The translations under genes were made by a program, and so were the position numbers. A DNA stretch of 64,000 nucleotides from Vibrio rhodolitus (lineage in GTDB: Bacteria; Pseudomonadota; Gammaproteobacteria; Enterobacterales; Vibrionaceae), in NCBI RefSeq assembly GCF_003350325.1, contig NZ_QLYZ01000007.1:105884-169883 (forward strand), given 5' to 3'. Positions 45,623 through 55,810 of this stretch are shown here, piece by piece. Below the pieces are notes generated by a model that was not told the origin of the DNA, did no database searches, and saw only the letters and a list, made by a program, of their open reading frames with translations. Numbering within the stretch: the first letter of the stretch is position 1; the number at the start of each line of letters is the position of its first letter.

Positions 45623-46606
45623 CTAGATCTTGGTCTGGGCAATTGGCTCACCGTAAAGGTGGCAGTTTGAGTAGCGATTTGGCTCAATCTGTCTCAACTT
45701 GGTCTCAACCTGAGTACATTTGTCATGTACACGGTCGCAACGAGCTTGGAAGCGACAACCTTGAGGGATTTCAAGCAAGTTCAGAGGGTTACCTGGAATA
45801 CCTGTTAGTTTCGTTTTTGGCCCGGTTAGTGGAGGGAAAGAGCTACCCAAGCCCTTGGTGTAAGGGTGGTATGGGCTAGTTAAAATTTCCTTCGAAGGAG
45901 CAACTTCAATCAACTCACCAGAGTACATGATGCCGATTCGGTCAGAGAACTCGACCATCAGTGATAGGTCGTGCGTAATAAACAGAATCGAGAAACCAAA
46001 CTCTTCTTTAAGTGCGTAGATTTTTTGTAGAATTTCACGTTGAACCACTACATCCAGTGCAGTTGTTGGTTCATCCATGATGATCATCTTCGGATTAAGT
46101 GCCAGAGCGATCGCAATAACCAAGCGCTGACGCATGCCACCAGAGAACTGGTGTGGGTAATCTGTTAGACGATTTGGGTGAATATCGACAATCTCAAGTA
46201 GACCCTCAGCACGTTTACGTGCTTGCTCACGAGTCATATTAGTGTGGCGCATAATCACGTCACAGAACTGCTCTTCCATGGTTAAAACTGGGTTTAGAGC
46301 GTTCATTGCACTTTGGAAAACCATCGACATTTCACTCCAGCGGAATGCCTGCATACGGTCATCACTGTACTCTAAGATGTTTTCACCGTTGAAGATTACC
46401 TCACCGCCGGTGATAAACGCTGGCGGCTTATGTAGACGCATCAGCGAGAAGGCAACGGTTGATTTACCACAACCAGATTCACCAGCAAGACCGAACACTT
46501 CACCCGGTGCGATATCGAAACTAACGTTGTTACACGCTCGAACATCACCCGAGGCAGTAATGTAGTCAACGCATAGATTGCGGATAGAAATTAGTGGTGC
46601 TGTCAT
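45623..46606 (-). CDS. Chitin-oligosaccharide ABC transporter ATP-binding protein 1
   Basis: OppD/DppD-type ATPase, 327 residues: Walker A GESGCGKST, FSGGMRQRLVIAIAL, Walker B MIIMDEPTTALD, C-terminal Cys segment CRFQARCDRVHDKC. With the ATPase at 44586-45581 it forms the heterodimeric motor of the importer. It starts 2 bases after the permease stop. VC0617 position. Confidence 0.92.
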   Translation of the reverse strand: MTAPLISIRNLCVDYITASGDVRACNNVSFDIAPGEVFGLAGESGCGKSTVAFSLMRLHKPPAFITGGEVIFNGENILEYSDDRMQAFRWSEMSMVFQSAMNALNPVLTMEEQFCDVIMRHTNMTREQARKRAEGLLEIVDIHPNRLTDYPHQFSGGMRQRLVIAIALALNPKMIIMDEPTTALDVVVQREILQKIYALKEEFGFSILFITHDLSLMVEFSDRIGIMYSGELIEVAPSKEILTSPYHPYTKGLGSSFPPLTGPKTKLTGIPGNPLNLLEIPQGCRFQARCDRVHDKCTQVETKLRQIEPNRYSNCHLYGEPIAQTKI

Positions 46607-46608
46607 GA

Positions 46609-47634
46609 TTATTTATCTCCGCTCCAAAGTGCATTTTGTGGTGGTAGTTCAGGCTCGCGCTCTTTCTTTTCTTGCTCAGCAAGTTTTTTCCAGCGTTTCA
46701 TGCCTTTGTGTGAACGAAGTTGCGGGTTAGCAATTTCATCTACCGCGAAGTTAAGTAGAGCCAGACCAGTCATCAGTAAGATCAGTGCTGAACATGGTGC
46801 TAGTAGCTCCCACCAAGCGCCAATTAGCATTGAAGATGAGGTTTGTACGTTGTAAAGCATGATGCCCCAACTAACGGTATTCGGGTCACCAAGACCTAGG
46901 AACGAGATAGTCGCTTCCATCATGATTGCGTACATCACCGAACCGATGAAGCTTGCACCAACGATTGGGATAAGGTTTGGTAGAATTTCAACGAAGATAA
47001 TGCGCCATGAAGATTCACCCAGTACTTCTGCTGCTTTAACAAACTCTTTTTCACGCAGTGCCATGGTTTGAGAACGTATGACACGCGCACCCCAGGCCCA
47101 GGCGGTAAAGCCGATTATCAAGGCAATGGTTAGCGGCCCTGCCTCACCGATAAATGCAGCCAGTACGAACAGCAATGGATATTGTGGGATTACCAGCATG
47201 ATGTTCATCGCAGCAGTCAAAATGTCATCGACACGACCACCAAAGTAACCAGCTGAGATACCGATAACTGTTGCTAGGAAACACACAGTGATACCTGCGC
47301 CAAAGCCAACTGCAAGTGAAACACGTGCACCATGAACAAACTGAGACCAAACGTCACGACCCATGCGGCTAGTACCCATTACGTGGTCGGCTTTTTTCGA
47401 CAAAATCAGTGTGCGACGGTCGTCAGCAAGGTTTTGTGCGATCCAACCATCAGGATTGCTTTGCGCTGATTTCACCACGATTGATGGATACTCGTGTGGG
47501 TTACCAGTGCGCTTGTCTGGTGCGTGTTTTGCTAATAAAGGAGCAAATAAGGCAATAAAAACGAAACATGCGAGGATGATACTGCCCACGAGTGCCATTG
47601 GGTTGCCAATAACGAGTTTAACGAAACCTTTCAT
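46609..47634 (-). CDS. Chitin-oligosaccharide ABC transporter permease 2
   Basis: DppC-like inner-membrane permease, 341 residues. An N-terminal helix, a periplasmic insert (HAPDKRTGNPHEYPS...), then the permease core with AAEVLGESSWRIIFVEILPNLIP (EAA-type loop). A charged cytoplasmic tail follows. Starts 2 bases after the first permease stop. VC0618 position. Confidence 0.92.
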   Translation of the reverse strand: MKGFVKLVIGNPMALVGSIILACFVFIALFAPLLAKHAPDKRTGNPHEYPSIVVKSAQSNPDGWIAQNLADDRRTLILSKKADHVMGTSRMGRDVWSQFVHGARVSLAVGFGAGITVCFLATVIGISAGYFGGRVDDILTAAMNIMLVIPQYPLLFVLAAFIGEAGPLTIALIIGFTAWAWGARVIRSQTMALREKEFVKAAEVLGESSWRIIFVEILPNLIPIVGASFIGSVMYAIMMEATISFLGLGDPNTVSWGIMLYNVQTSSSMLIGAWWELLAPCSALILLMTGLALLNFAVDEIANPQLRSHKGMKRWKKLAEQEKKEREPELPPQNALWSGDK

Positions 47635-47636
47635 AA

Positions 47637-48623
47637 TTATTTGCCTCCCTTACGTAGGCGAGGGTCAAGAACAACGTACAGCATGTCTGCTAGTAGGTTA
47701 AAGAACAGCATAAATAGAGTCATGATAAGTAGCTGACCTTGCAGCACTTGGTAATCACGTGCTTTGATTGCGTTAAACAGTACTGAACCAAGACCTGGGT
47801 AGTTAAAGATGATTTCGATAATCAACTGACCACCGATTGCCATACCCAAAGCCATCGAAAGTGCGGTTACACTTGGTAGCATCGCGTTACGTGCCGCGTA
47901 GTTGAAAACGATACGCTTCTCGTTAAGACCCTTACCTTTTGCCATGGTGATGTAGTCTTCTGCTAGCAGGTTGATCATGTTGTTACGCATGTTCACCAAG
48001 AAGCCACCAATCTGAACCACGGTCGCACAGAAAAGAGGAAGGACAGCATGGTAGGCAACGTCTTTGATAAATGCCCAGCTAGTCCAATCTGGTGAGGTAC
48101 CGGCTGTATATGCATAGCCAGTCGGGAACCACTTAAGACCGATTGCGAAGGTAAATAGGGCAATCATCGCGATTACAACTTGAGGAACCGCTTGGATAAC
48201 CAGCATACCTGGAGTGATAAAGGCATCGTATTTGCTGCCACGTTTCCAAGCTGCGTAAATACCAAGAATTGATCCTAGTGAGAAGGAAAGAATTACCGCA
48301 GTACCAGCTAGGAATAGTGACCAACCAAATGCACCACCTAGTAGTTCATTTACTGATAGTGGGTAGAACTGGATAGAGGTACCCAATTCCCAACTTAGAA
48401 TGTTTTTCATGTAAGCAGCGTATTGAACCAATAGACCGCCATCGACGAAACCTAGTAGCTCTTTCATTGCTGCGATACGTTCAGGTGTAACCTGAACCGA
48501 TGCGTTAGCAAACATCATGGTAACTGGGTCACCTGGCATTGCTCGCGGAATAATAAAGTTTAAAGTTGCCGCAACTAAAAGGGCGACAAAATAAAATGAC
48601 AAACGTCTTAAAAAATAACCCAT
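47637..48623 (-). CDS. Chitin-oligosaccharide ABC transporter permease 1
   Basis: DppB-like inner-membrane permease, 328 residues: N-terminal FLRRLSFYFVALLVAATLNFIIPR with the family PGDP motif, and the core loop AKGKGLNEKRIVFNYAARNAMLP. Pairs with the permease at 46609-47634. It lies 176 bases downstream of the binding-protein gene, across a strong hairpin. VC0619 position. Confidence 0.92.
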   Translation of the reverse strand: MGYFLRRLSFYFVALLVAATLNFIIPRAMPGDPVTMMFANASVQVTPERIAAMKELLGFVDGGLLVQYAAYMKNILSWELGTSIQFYPLSVNELLGGAFGWSLFLAGTAVILSFSLGSILGIYAAWKRGSKYDAFITPGMLVIQAVPQVVIAMIALFTFAIGLKWFPTGYAYTAGTSPDWTSWAFIKDVAYHAVLPLFCATVVQIGGFLVNMRNNMINLLAEDYITMAKGKGLNEKRIVFNYAARNAMLPSVTALSMALGMAIGGQLIIEIIFNYPGLGSVLFNAIKARDYQVLQGQLLIMTLFMLFFNLLADMLYVVLDPRLRKGGK

Positions 48624-48761
48624 AACTTACACCTTACTCACCCAGATTTTCCCTGTTCCTGGTGTCAGGTCGCTCTTAGCGAAACTACAAATTTGAGCGT
48701 AGAAATCCCCTGACGCAGAGCGCCATACCTTTCATGACATATTGGAAGGAGGGGGGGATGT

Positions 48762-48784
48762 GCGGCGCACGGAATGTGCGCCGC
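48762..48784 (-). other. Hairpin between binding-protein and permease genes
   Basis: Perfect 9-bp GC stem GCGGCGCAC / GTGCGCCGC (48762-48770 with 48776-48784), 5-base loop, 16 bases after the binding-protein stop. On the minus strand it is followed by ACATCCCCCC rather than T's, so stabilisation of the upstream mRNA or partial termination is likelier than full termination. Confidence 0.75.
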
Positions 48785-48799
48785 TAGATTTATTGCCTA

Positions 48800-50482
48800 T
48801 TACTTAACTGGTTTTAGGTCCAGTACGTGTAGTAGACGCTCAGGGATACCAGCCCAAATGTTTGGACGTCCTTGAGGGTTTTCTTCATTCCACCAACCAG
48901 TAAAGCGAGTTGTGTTGTACTGGAACATGTATGCGCCAGACATTACAGGAATCGTTACTTGGTTTTCAGCAATGATAGATTGGATGCCGTGAGCAATTTC
49001 TAGCTGCTCTTTCTTATCAGCTGTTTTGTAGAAGCTGTTAAGTAGTTTGTCTAGCTCTGCATTTTTGTAGTAGTGCAGTGCGAAACGAGGCATACCGTCA
49101 CCTTCTTGAAGGTTAGAGTTGTAACCACTGTTCCAGTACAAGTGTGGATCTGCACCGTGGAAGTAGTTGGTGTATGCAACGTCATAAGTCGCTTCAAGCA
49201 TCGCTTGGTTGTATACAGAGAAGTCTGGCGTACGAGCTTTCGCTTGGATACCTACTTCAGCTAGCTGCTCAACAGCAAGTTGAACTGTGTTGTTGAAGTC
49301 AGTCCAACCATTTGGCGATTGGATTAGTAGCTCAAAAGACTTACCAGATGGAGTGTCAACGAAACCATCGTTGTTCACATCTTTAAAGCCAGCTTTCGCT
49401 AGAAGCTCTTTAGCGCCTTCAACGTTGTACGTGTTGAAGCCTTTGTACTTGTTGTGAGTCTCTTCGTCTGACCAAGTCTTGAATGCGTAACCTAGACCAG
49501 ATGCGAAGTCATTCACTGTACCGCCACCGTAGAATGCGATGTCGATGATAGTTTGACGGTCAAGTGCCATAGAGAATGCACGACGGAAGTCAACGTTAGT
49601 TAGAGCTTCGTTCTTAGCAGCATCTGGGTGCTTGAAGTTAACTACGAATGCTTGAGTACCTGCTGGCGGGTACCAGTATTGGTGGTTAGGACTTGCAGCA
49701 GCGTAAGTACGGTCGATGTCTGGAATGAATGATGAAGTCCAGTCCATTTCGCCGTTGATTACTTTACCTAGGAACTGGTCGTTGTTCGCGATTTGAGGAA
49801 CACGTAGACAGTCAACATCTAGGTTATCAGCATCCCAGTAGTTCGGGTTTTCACACTGAACGTAAAGTTGTGGTGTAAATGTAGCAATTTCAGTAAACGG
49901 ACCGCTACCAACTGGGTTTTCGTTGGTGAAGGTTGATGGATCTTCAACTTTGCTCCAGATGTGCTCAGGAACGATAGGAAGTTTAACGATCTCATATGGT
50001 GCGTTTGAGTTAGCTTCAGAAACGTAGAACTTAACTTGGTAGTCGTTTAGCTTTTCTACTTTCGTTACCCAAGCGTTAGTACCAGCTTGGTCTAGCTCAG
50101 GTTTTTCTTTCACTAGGTTGAAAGAGTAGATTACGTCGTCTGCGTTAAATGTTTCGCCATCAGACCACTTCACACCTTTACGGATATCAAATACAACGCT
50201 TAGTAGGTCGTCAGCAATTGTGTAGTTCTCTGCTAGACGGAATACAGGCGTGTTACCTTGCATCTCGTTGAAAACAACAAGTGGCTCAAACATGAAGTCA
50301 GTTGTTGTATGTAGGTTAGTTGCACCTAGGAAAGGGTTGAAGTTACGTACAAAAGTCGTGAACTCTTTCGGGTGGATAGTTAGTTCATTTTTCTCTGCTG
50401 CTGTTGCTACTGATGCAAAACCAGTAGTAGCTGTTGCGATAATCGCTGTTGCTAGTGCAGTTTTTTTAATGTTGGCAAGCAT
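48800..50482 (-). CDS. cbp: Periplasmic chitin-oligosaccharide-binding protein
   Basis: Solute-binding protein of the Dpp/Opp-like (SBP_bac_5) family, 560 residues. Signal peptide about 1-29 (KKTALATAIIATATTGFASVATAA, cleavage before EKNELTI). DVIYSFNLVKEKPE and DFRRAFSMALDRQTIIDIAFYG are family segments. In V. cholerae CBP binds (GlcNAc)n and also holds ChiS inactive until loaded with ligand, so it is both transport and signalling protein. First gene of the operon, downstream of chiS, with a 653-bp control region. VC0620 position. Confidence 0.95.
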   Translation of the reverse strand: MLANIKKTALATAIIATATTGFASVATAAEKNELTIHPKEFTTFVRNFNPFLGATNLHTTTDFMFEPLVVFNEMQGNTPVFRLAENYTIADDLLSVVFDIRKGVKWSDGETFNADDVIYSFNLVKEKPELDQAGTNAWVTKVEKLNDYQVKFYVSEANSNAPYEIVKLPIVPEHIWSKVEDPSTFTNENPVGSGPFTEIATFTPQLYVQCENPNYWDADNLDVDCLRVPQIANNDQFLGKVINGEMDWTSSFIPDIDRTYAAASPNHQYWYPPAGTQAFVVNFKHPDAAKNEALTNVDFRRAFSMALDRQTIIDIAFYGGGTVNDFASGLGYAFKTWSDEETHNKYKGFNTYNVEGAKELLAKAGFKDVNNDGFVDTPSGKSFELLIQSPNGWTDFNNTVQLAVEQLAEVGIQAKARTPDFSVYNQAMLEATYDVAYTNYFHGADPHLYWNSGYNSNLQEGDGMPRFALHYYKNAELDKLLNSFYKTADKKEQLEIAHGIQSIIAENQVTIPVMSGAYMFQYNTTRFTGWWNEENPQGRPNIWAGIPERLLHVLDLKPVK

Positions 50483-51135
50483 AGCTGTTCCTTACTATTT
50501 GCTTTCATTTCACAATGGATACGAATGTTATCAATTGATGAACACTCACTAAGGCCTACCTCATTGAGATGGATGACGTCGGAGGGTGTCATACACATTC
50601 GAGTGGCCTGTAGGCCTTAGGCACGGTTAAGAAAACACCGAAATGACGCTTTTAGCAATTTCGATTCCCGTTAATTTCGTCAAAAACATTGCGACAAACG
50701 TTAATAACGTAAATTTCCGTTGATTTGCACAAGGTTTTAAAGTTTTTTTAATATTGATGTCACTCGCAAAAAGTTTGTGGGTGAGATTAGTATGTTAGTG
50801 GTTACTATCGTTTTATCGCTTCGCTGTAATGGTAATTTAAGGTGCTATTTTTGATTGAGATCTCTGTCACTTAGCTGTCATTTGGTTAATTTCATCCGCC
50901 AATTTAAATCTGCCGAATTGTTGTGATTGCTCTCTCAATTACGTTCTATAGTGGGTAAATCTAATACGATTATCGCCAAATTCGGTGGTTTTCATTCGAT
51001 AAATCGAGCGTTTTTAACGGTAGTGATGACGTTGTTTTGTGTCGTGTAAAAACTCATTTCATAGCTATCTAGCGCAATAAATTAGCGCAATAAAAAAGCC
51101 CACCAAAGGGTGGGCTTGTTGCTGAATATCAACTT
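50483..51135 (-). promoter_or_regulatory. chb operon control region and structured leader
   Basis: A 653-bp gap with no convincing gene, holding the chb promoter. A long inverted repeat, TAAGGCCTAC / GTAGGCCTTA (50550-50559 with 50610-50619), encloses an inner repeat ATGAC / GTCAT (50573-50577 with 50588-50592), 68 bases before the binding-protein start: a likely structured mRNA leader. A possible minus-strand promoter (GTGACA, 16 bp, TTTAAA) lies near 50735-50765. ChiS and SlmA bind the chb promoter of V. cholerae; I cannot assign their sites here. Two direct copies of TAGCGCAATAAA (51070-51081, 51083-51094) lie by the chiS terminator. Confidence 0.5.
51091..51117 (-). terminator. Terminator of chiS
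   Basis: GCCCACC / GGTGGGC (51098-51104 with 51109-51115), loop AAAG. On the minus strand it is followed by six T residues, 19 bases after the chiS stop. Confidence 0.88.
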
Positions 51136-54100
51136 TTAGGTAGTGAGCAAATGTTGCAATTTATCGCGTAGCTCTTCTATTTTGCTTCGCTCTGTTGTCA
51201 TGTCTGAACAGTTGGCAAGGATATATTCAAGTGAGTTGAGCACGGTACGCCAACGCGGCGTTTTCGGCAGGGTCTCGATGCGCAAGTACTTATCCAGTGT
51301 TCGGGTTTGTAGCGTACTGCGGTCTAAGTAGACACGCCACAGACCGCTTTGTTCGGCGAAGGTAAACTTACTGTGTCCGGTTGAACTCTCCCAGTAATCA
51401 AGCGCGGTAGCCATCGCATCGACTAATACCTCGCGCATCAGCTCTTGTTTAGACTTCTGATCGCTTGAGACGCGATCAGCCAGTCGGGTAAATTCACCAC
51501 CAAGCTCTTTAAGCTGTTGTAATTTGCCCTTATCACCGTCAAAGGCGTAGCTGGTTAGGGCTTCAATGGCGGTTTCGAGGTTGTTGATGCGTACGGCATT
51601 TACGCCACCACCATGGTCGAAGATATACATCGACTTCAAACCCGAAGCGTCAGGCAGGCGAAGAATGTCACCATTAATATGTTGGCGAGTATCTTCTATA
51701 TAGATGTCGACCTTGCCACAATAATGCTCCTGATTAATATCGATAAACTTCGGTGACAACAACTCTTCGGCGCTGGCGCGCTTAAGTTGCTCAACCGAGC
51801 GTTTAAATAGGCGTGCTGCTGCTTCATTGGCAAAACGGACTTTACCGTCGGCACGGGTACAGATAATGGCTTCAGGTGCTGACTCAAGTTGTTCTAGCAG
51901 ACGACCTTGGGTTTCAATCAAGCTTGCTTCAACCGCTGCGCGTTGGCGCAGTTCATCTTGCAACTCTTGATTCTCTAAAAGACGTTTTTCTGCTTGGCTT
52001 GCCGATAAGTGAACCAAGATCCTTGCCGCCAGTTCTTGTTTATTAAACGGCTTGGATAGGTAGTCGTTGGCACCCGCGTCAAAGCCGCGAATGCGGTCAT
52101 CGGCTTGGTTGAGTGCGGTTAGCATGATGACGGGCAATTCAATATTATCAAATCGCTGGCGAATGGTTTCACACACCTGATAACCACTTAAACCTGGCAT
52201 CATCACATCTAACAACACCAGTTCTGGTTTTTCTTGCTCGATGTATTGCAGCGCTTCGTAGCCATCTTTAGCGGTTCGAACGCGATAGCCTGCGAGGCGT
52301 AAGAAGCTGTCTAACACACGCAAGTTGACCGGTTCATCATCAACCACCAATAGCAATTCGCCATCGGCATTTTCTGGCAAGCTCGCGATGTCTGCTTCTT
52401 CAACTTCAAAGCTTTCTGGCGCTTTAAAGTGCACGCTGTCACTGTGGCTTGCCATATCGATTTGTTGTTCGGTGGCAAGCGGCAAGGTAAAGCTAAATGT
52501 CGTACCTACCATAGGTTGGCTGCTGACATACAGTGAGCCACCCATTAGCTCAACCAATTGACGGCTAATCGATAAGCCAAGTCCTGCGCCTTGGCGGTAG
52601 CGACTGGTATCGCTGCCGGCTTGGATCAATGGCTCGAAAATATGCTCCAGCTGATCGGCCGGTATGCCTTGACCGGTATCGACCACTTGCACTCTAAGTT
52701 TGGCATCGACCACATTGGCCGAAATGACAATCTTGCCTTCATTGGTGTATTTGATGGCGTTACCGACTAAGTTGTACAGCACTTGCTCAAGACGCTGCGG
52801 ATCGGCAGCAACCCAAACTGGCTCACTTGGTACTTGGTTGATAATGCGGATCTGTTTGTTGCCCAATAGGTGAGAGGAGAGCTCAAGCACTAGGCGAGTG
52901 GCGCTGGAAAGATCGACGGCGCTGGTGGCTATGTCCATATTGCCATAACGCATTTTGTGATAGTCCAGTAGGTCATCAACCAGATTAGCAAGGCGCAGAC
53001 CACTGCTAATAATGATATCGAGCTGGTATTTGTGCTCGGCGCGAATAGGACCATTGGCTCCTGATACCAGTGTTTCGGCGATACCGACCATACCGTGTAA
53101 AGGCGTCCGTAATTCGTGTGAGGTGGTGGCTAAAAACTCATCTTTGAGTTTGTTTGCCAGTTGCAGTTCATCATTCTTTTTCTGAATCAGTTTCAGGTTA
53201 CTTTCCAGCTCTTCATTCTGTTCTTTGATTAACTGCATCTTTTCACGAATCGAGCGCTGCATGCGCTCAAAAGCGATCGCTAAGCGTCCAATTTCATCAC
53301 GGCGACTGGTGTTGATTTCTGCGCTCAAATCGCCTGCAGAGGCCTTTTCAGCTGACCAGGTGAGTTTGAGCAGCGGGGCTGTAATAAAATTAGACAGATA
53401 GTGCGACGCGATCACCACCACAACGATGGCAAACAGCATCGCGAACACAAACAGAGTCTCGAGCTGCTTAATACGAGAGAAAGCCTCTTTTTCAGGTACT
53501 TCGACCACTAGCGCCCAATCAAGTCCTTTGGATTGAATATGGCTATGAGCGGCAATGATCTCTTCACCTAACGAGTTGTAAAAGGTGCCCACCGCTGATG
53601 GATTGGTAAATGCACTATCGATAATTGATTGGCTATTGTCGACGTCTTGCTGTTGGTAGGACAGGGTGCGTAGATGATTGTCTTTACCCACCAGTAGGGT
53701 TTTGATTTCCCATACATTGTTATTGTCAGCAATCAGTTTGGTTAGGCTGTTGTTGGGTAAGCGAAACATTGCGTAACTGTGCAAGTAGCCTTGTTGGATA
53801 ATCGGTGCGCCAATCCAAGCATAACTTTTGTTTTGCTCTGGTTTAAAATCGGAAAAGACCACAGGTGTGTAGTCAGGGTTATCCTTGTGTTTACTGGTCA
53901 CATCAGCACGCAACTTCTCAAACGCTTGCGTTAAATTGCTGTTTTTGTACTGGTTATCAAGCAGGTTAGTGCCGAAGTATTCGTGTTTAAAGATTGAGTA
54001 AGTGACATTACCGTTAATATCCACCAACAGAATATCGTCAAAATCAGAGCGCTTGAGGAGTTCAAGGAAAGAGCGATGATAGCGCTTATGCAACAGTCGG

Positions 54101-54519
54101 TAACGCTCTGTGCCATTGAATATTGGAGATTCTGGCAAAATTGACGTTTTTACTTGGTCGCCAGAGCCGACAATATAACGCTTCTGAGCATATTGCCGCG
54201 CTTGTTCGATATCCAAGCCAAGGCTTTGGAAAGCATTGACCAAGCCATAAAAGCGCCCGCCACTTGCGTAGGCAAGTTCAGAGCGAACAAAGCCCATCAC
54301 CTCAGACTCACGTGCGTTGAGGTAATCGATGATCTGCTGTTGTTTGCTATCACGAACTGAAATTAGGTGTGAGGTACTTTGTTCCTGCAGATCTTGGCTA
54401 TGGGACTGCAAGAAAAAGAGAGCGATTACCGTCAGTGGGGTAATACTTAAGGCTAAAAACGCTAACATCAAGGTGTTTTGCAGGCGTTTAAAGCGCTGTT
54501 TTCGATACAACTTAAGCAT
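51136..54519 (-). CDS. chiS: ChiS, chitin-sensing hybrid histidine kinase and DNA-binding regulator
   Basis: Master regulator of chitin use. 1127 residues from the ATG at 54519: transmembrane helix (about 15-37), periplasmic sensor domain to about 355, second helix, HAMP, coiled-coil, histidine kinase with SHELRTP (H468), ATPase (NLVGNAIKYTN, DTGQGIP, GLGLSIS), receiver domain with D771 in LLDVMMPG, a PAS-like segment and a C-terminal region. V. cholerae ChiS has H469 and D772 and no partner response regulator; its cryptic C-terminal domain binds the chb promoter directly. I prefer 54519 to the ATG at 54540 because it matches that numbering. Its position upstream of the operon it controls is standard. 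Confidence 0.95.
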   Translation of the reverse strand: MLKLYRKQRFKRLQNTLMLAFLALSITPLTVIALFFLQSHSQDLQEQSTSHLISVRDSKQQQIIDYLNARESEVMGFVRSELAYASGGRFYGLVNAFQSLGLDIEQARQYAQKRYIVGSGDQVKTSILPESPIFNGTERYRLLHKRYHRSFLELLKRSDFDDILLVDINGNVTYSIFKHEYFGTNLLDNQYKNSNLTQAFEKLRADVTSKHKDNPDYTPVVFSDFKPEQNKSYAWIGAPIIQQGYLHSYAMFRLPNNSLTKLIADNNNVWEIKTLLVGKDNHLRTLSYQQQDVDNSQSIIDSAFTNPSAVGTFYNSLGEEIIAAHSHIQSKGLDWALVVEVPEKEAFSRIKQLETLFVFAMLFAIVVVVIASHYLSNFITAPLLKLTWSAEKASAGDLSAEINTSRRDEIGRLAIAFERMQRSIREKMQLIKEQNEELESNLKLIQKKNDELQLANKLKDEFLATTSHELRTPLHGMVGIAETLVSGANGPIRAEHKYQLDIIISSGLRLANLVDDLLDYHKMRYGNMDIATSAVDLSSATRLVLELSSHLLGNKQIRIINQVPSEPVWVAADPQRLEQVLYNLVGNAIKYTNEGKIVISANVVDAKLRVQVVDTGQGIPADQLEHIFEPLIQAGSDTSRYRQGAGLGLSISRQLVELMGGSLYVSSQPMVGTTFSFTLPLATEQQIDMASHSDSVHFKAPESFEVEEADIASLPENADGELLLVVDDEPVNLRVLDSFLRLAGYRVRTAKDGYEALQYIEQEKPELVLLDVMMPGLSGYQVCETIRQRFDNIELPVIMLTALNQADDRIRGFDAGANDYLSKPFNKQELAARILVHLSASQAEKRLLENQELQDELRQRAAVEASLIETQGRLLEQLESAPEAIICTRADGKVRFANEAAARLFKRSVEQLKRASAEELLSPKFIDINQEHYCGKVDIYIEDTRQHINGDILRLPDASGLKSMYIFDHGGGVNAVRINNLETAIEALTSYAFDGDKGKLQQLKELGGEFTRLADRVSSDQKSKQELMREVLVDAMATALDYWESSTGHSKFTFAEQSGLWRVYLDRSTLQTRTLDKYLRIETLPKTPRWRTVLNSLEYILANCSDMTTERSKIEELRDKLQHLLTT

Positions 54520-54733
54520 AATTAAAGTATAACTTTCCATGATTGCTGAGCGGAGGACTCAACGTTAACTATGTATACCGTGATTATTTAAGGCACTGAT
54601 TAGCAACAAGTCAGTGAGAAGTTCTTGAGGTATAGATTGCCTAAAATGACAAAATTAACGAGTTTTTTTACTTTGACAAGTAAGTGGGGCGGAAAGCGTG
54701 GTAGGCAGCGCAGAAAAAAGCGATTTGAGAAGA

Positions 54734-54762
54734 AAATGCCCGCAGAAACGCCGTTCTGCGGG
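54734..54762 (-). terminator. Terminator of rsmC
   Basis: CCCGCAGAA / TTCTGCGGG (54739-54747 with 54754-54762), loop ACGCCG. On the minus strand it is followed by CATTTTC, a weak T-run, 8 bases after the rsmC stop. Confidence 0.75.
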
Positions 54763-54770
54763 ACTGAACG

Positions 54771-55793
54771 TTATTTTTGTGCGCGATAAATCGCGAATTT
54801 ATTGGTCTTATTTAGCGTGTCGCATTTTCCAAACGCTTGCTCAATAATTGGCGGATACTGCAAAAAGCTATTGGCAACAATAATCAGTTCACCAGACGTT
54901 TTTAACTGTTTTGGCGCATGTTTTAACAAGGTTTCCGTCGCGCTATAGCTGGTATCTAACCCTGAATGGAACGGCGGGTTACTGATCACAAACTGGTAGT
55001 CGTCGCCGCAATCTGAATAAACGTCCGAGGCAAAAACATTACCTGACAAGTTATTCGCCGCTAGGGTTGCTTTAGAGGACTCAATAGCCAGTGCGCTAAT
55101 ATCACACATATCCAGCTTAATCTCTGGGTTGAGCGTCGCCATAACACTGCCAATGACGCCTGCACCACAACCAAAATCCAGCACTTTGCCAGTAAGTGAT
55201 GGCAAGGTATCGAGCAGCAACTGACTGCCGATATCGAACTCACCATGGCTAAATACACCCGGTAAACTCTTGATTGTCAGTTGATGCGTTTGGTAGTTAA
55301 CCGTGTAGGTTTTAAACCAATCGTTAAGATTGAATGGTTTCACCGCTTGATTACATTGACCCCAATAAAATGAGCAACGACGGGCTGAATCATATTTGTT
55401 GATCAGACCATAAGGCTTGAACATTTTTTCAATGCTTTTCACCCCAGAGCGGTTCTCACCAACCACGACAATTTCAGTGTCTGGACCCAGTTTCGCCATC
55501 AGCATCGCCAGCAAGTATTCCGCTTCTGCTTTTGCCTTTGGCCAGTAGAGTAGAACCATATCTGCACAAGTTTGCTCGGTAAACTCGGCACCAAATAGAC
55601 TCGTGATGGTTGAGTAGCCGGATAACTGGCGGTAGTAGCCATAGTTGGTAGTAAATACCGTTACCGATTCACAGTGTTTAGATAACTCAACTGGAAAGAG
55701 GTCTTCGGCTTCACCAGCGACTAGAACGTGTTTTCCTGAAAAATAGGCTAACTGACGTTCAGCAATCTGGCTTGGTGCAATATAGGCAGACAT
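54771..55793 (-). CDS. rsmC: 16S rRNA m2G1207 methyltransferase
   Basis: SAM-dependent enzyme that methylates G1207 of 16S rRNA. 340 residues from this start. Tandem methyltransferase domains: a degenerate N-terminal copy and the active C-terminal copy with [18 protein letters not shown] (SAM motif I) and the catalytic [11 protein letters not shown] (NPPF). I start at [14 protein letters not shown] because the 14 codons before it (to 55835) are inside the terminator of the upstream gene; no strong ribosome-binding site helps decide. Confidence 0.93.
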   Translation of the reverse strand: MSAYIAPSQIAERQLAYFSGKHVLVAGEAEDLFPVELSKHCESVTVFTTNYGYYRQLSGYSTITSLFGAEFTEQTCADMVLLYWPKAKAEAEYLLAMLMAKLGPDTEIVVVGENRSGVKSIEKMFKPYGLINKYDSARRCSFYWGQCNQAVKPFNLNDWFKTYTVNYQTHQLTIKSLPGVFSHGEFDIGSQLLLDTLPSLTGKVLDFGCGAGVIGSVMATLNPEIKLDMCDISALAIESSKATLAANNLSGNVFASDVYSDCGDDYQFVISNPPFHSGLDTSYSATETLLKHAPKQLKTSGELIIVANSFLQYPPIIEQAFGKCDTLNKTNKFAIYRAQK

Positions 55794-55810
55794 GATGTAG
55801 CTCGACTGAA

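Noticed and set aside
45325..45879. 184-codon open frame opposite the two ABC ATPase genes
   Set aside because: It spans the ends of two conserved antisense genes and their gap, with no recognisable domain.
50910..50945. CRP-like TGTGA-N6-TCTCA in the chb control region
   Set aside because: The right half-site matches poorly, so I do not list it as a CRP site.
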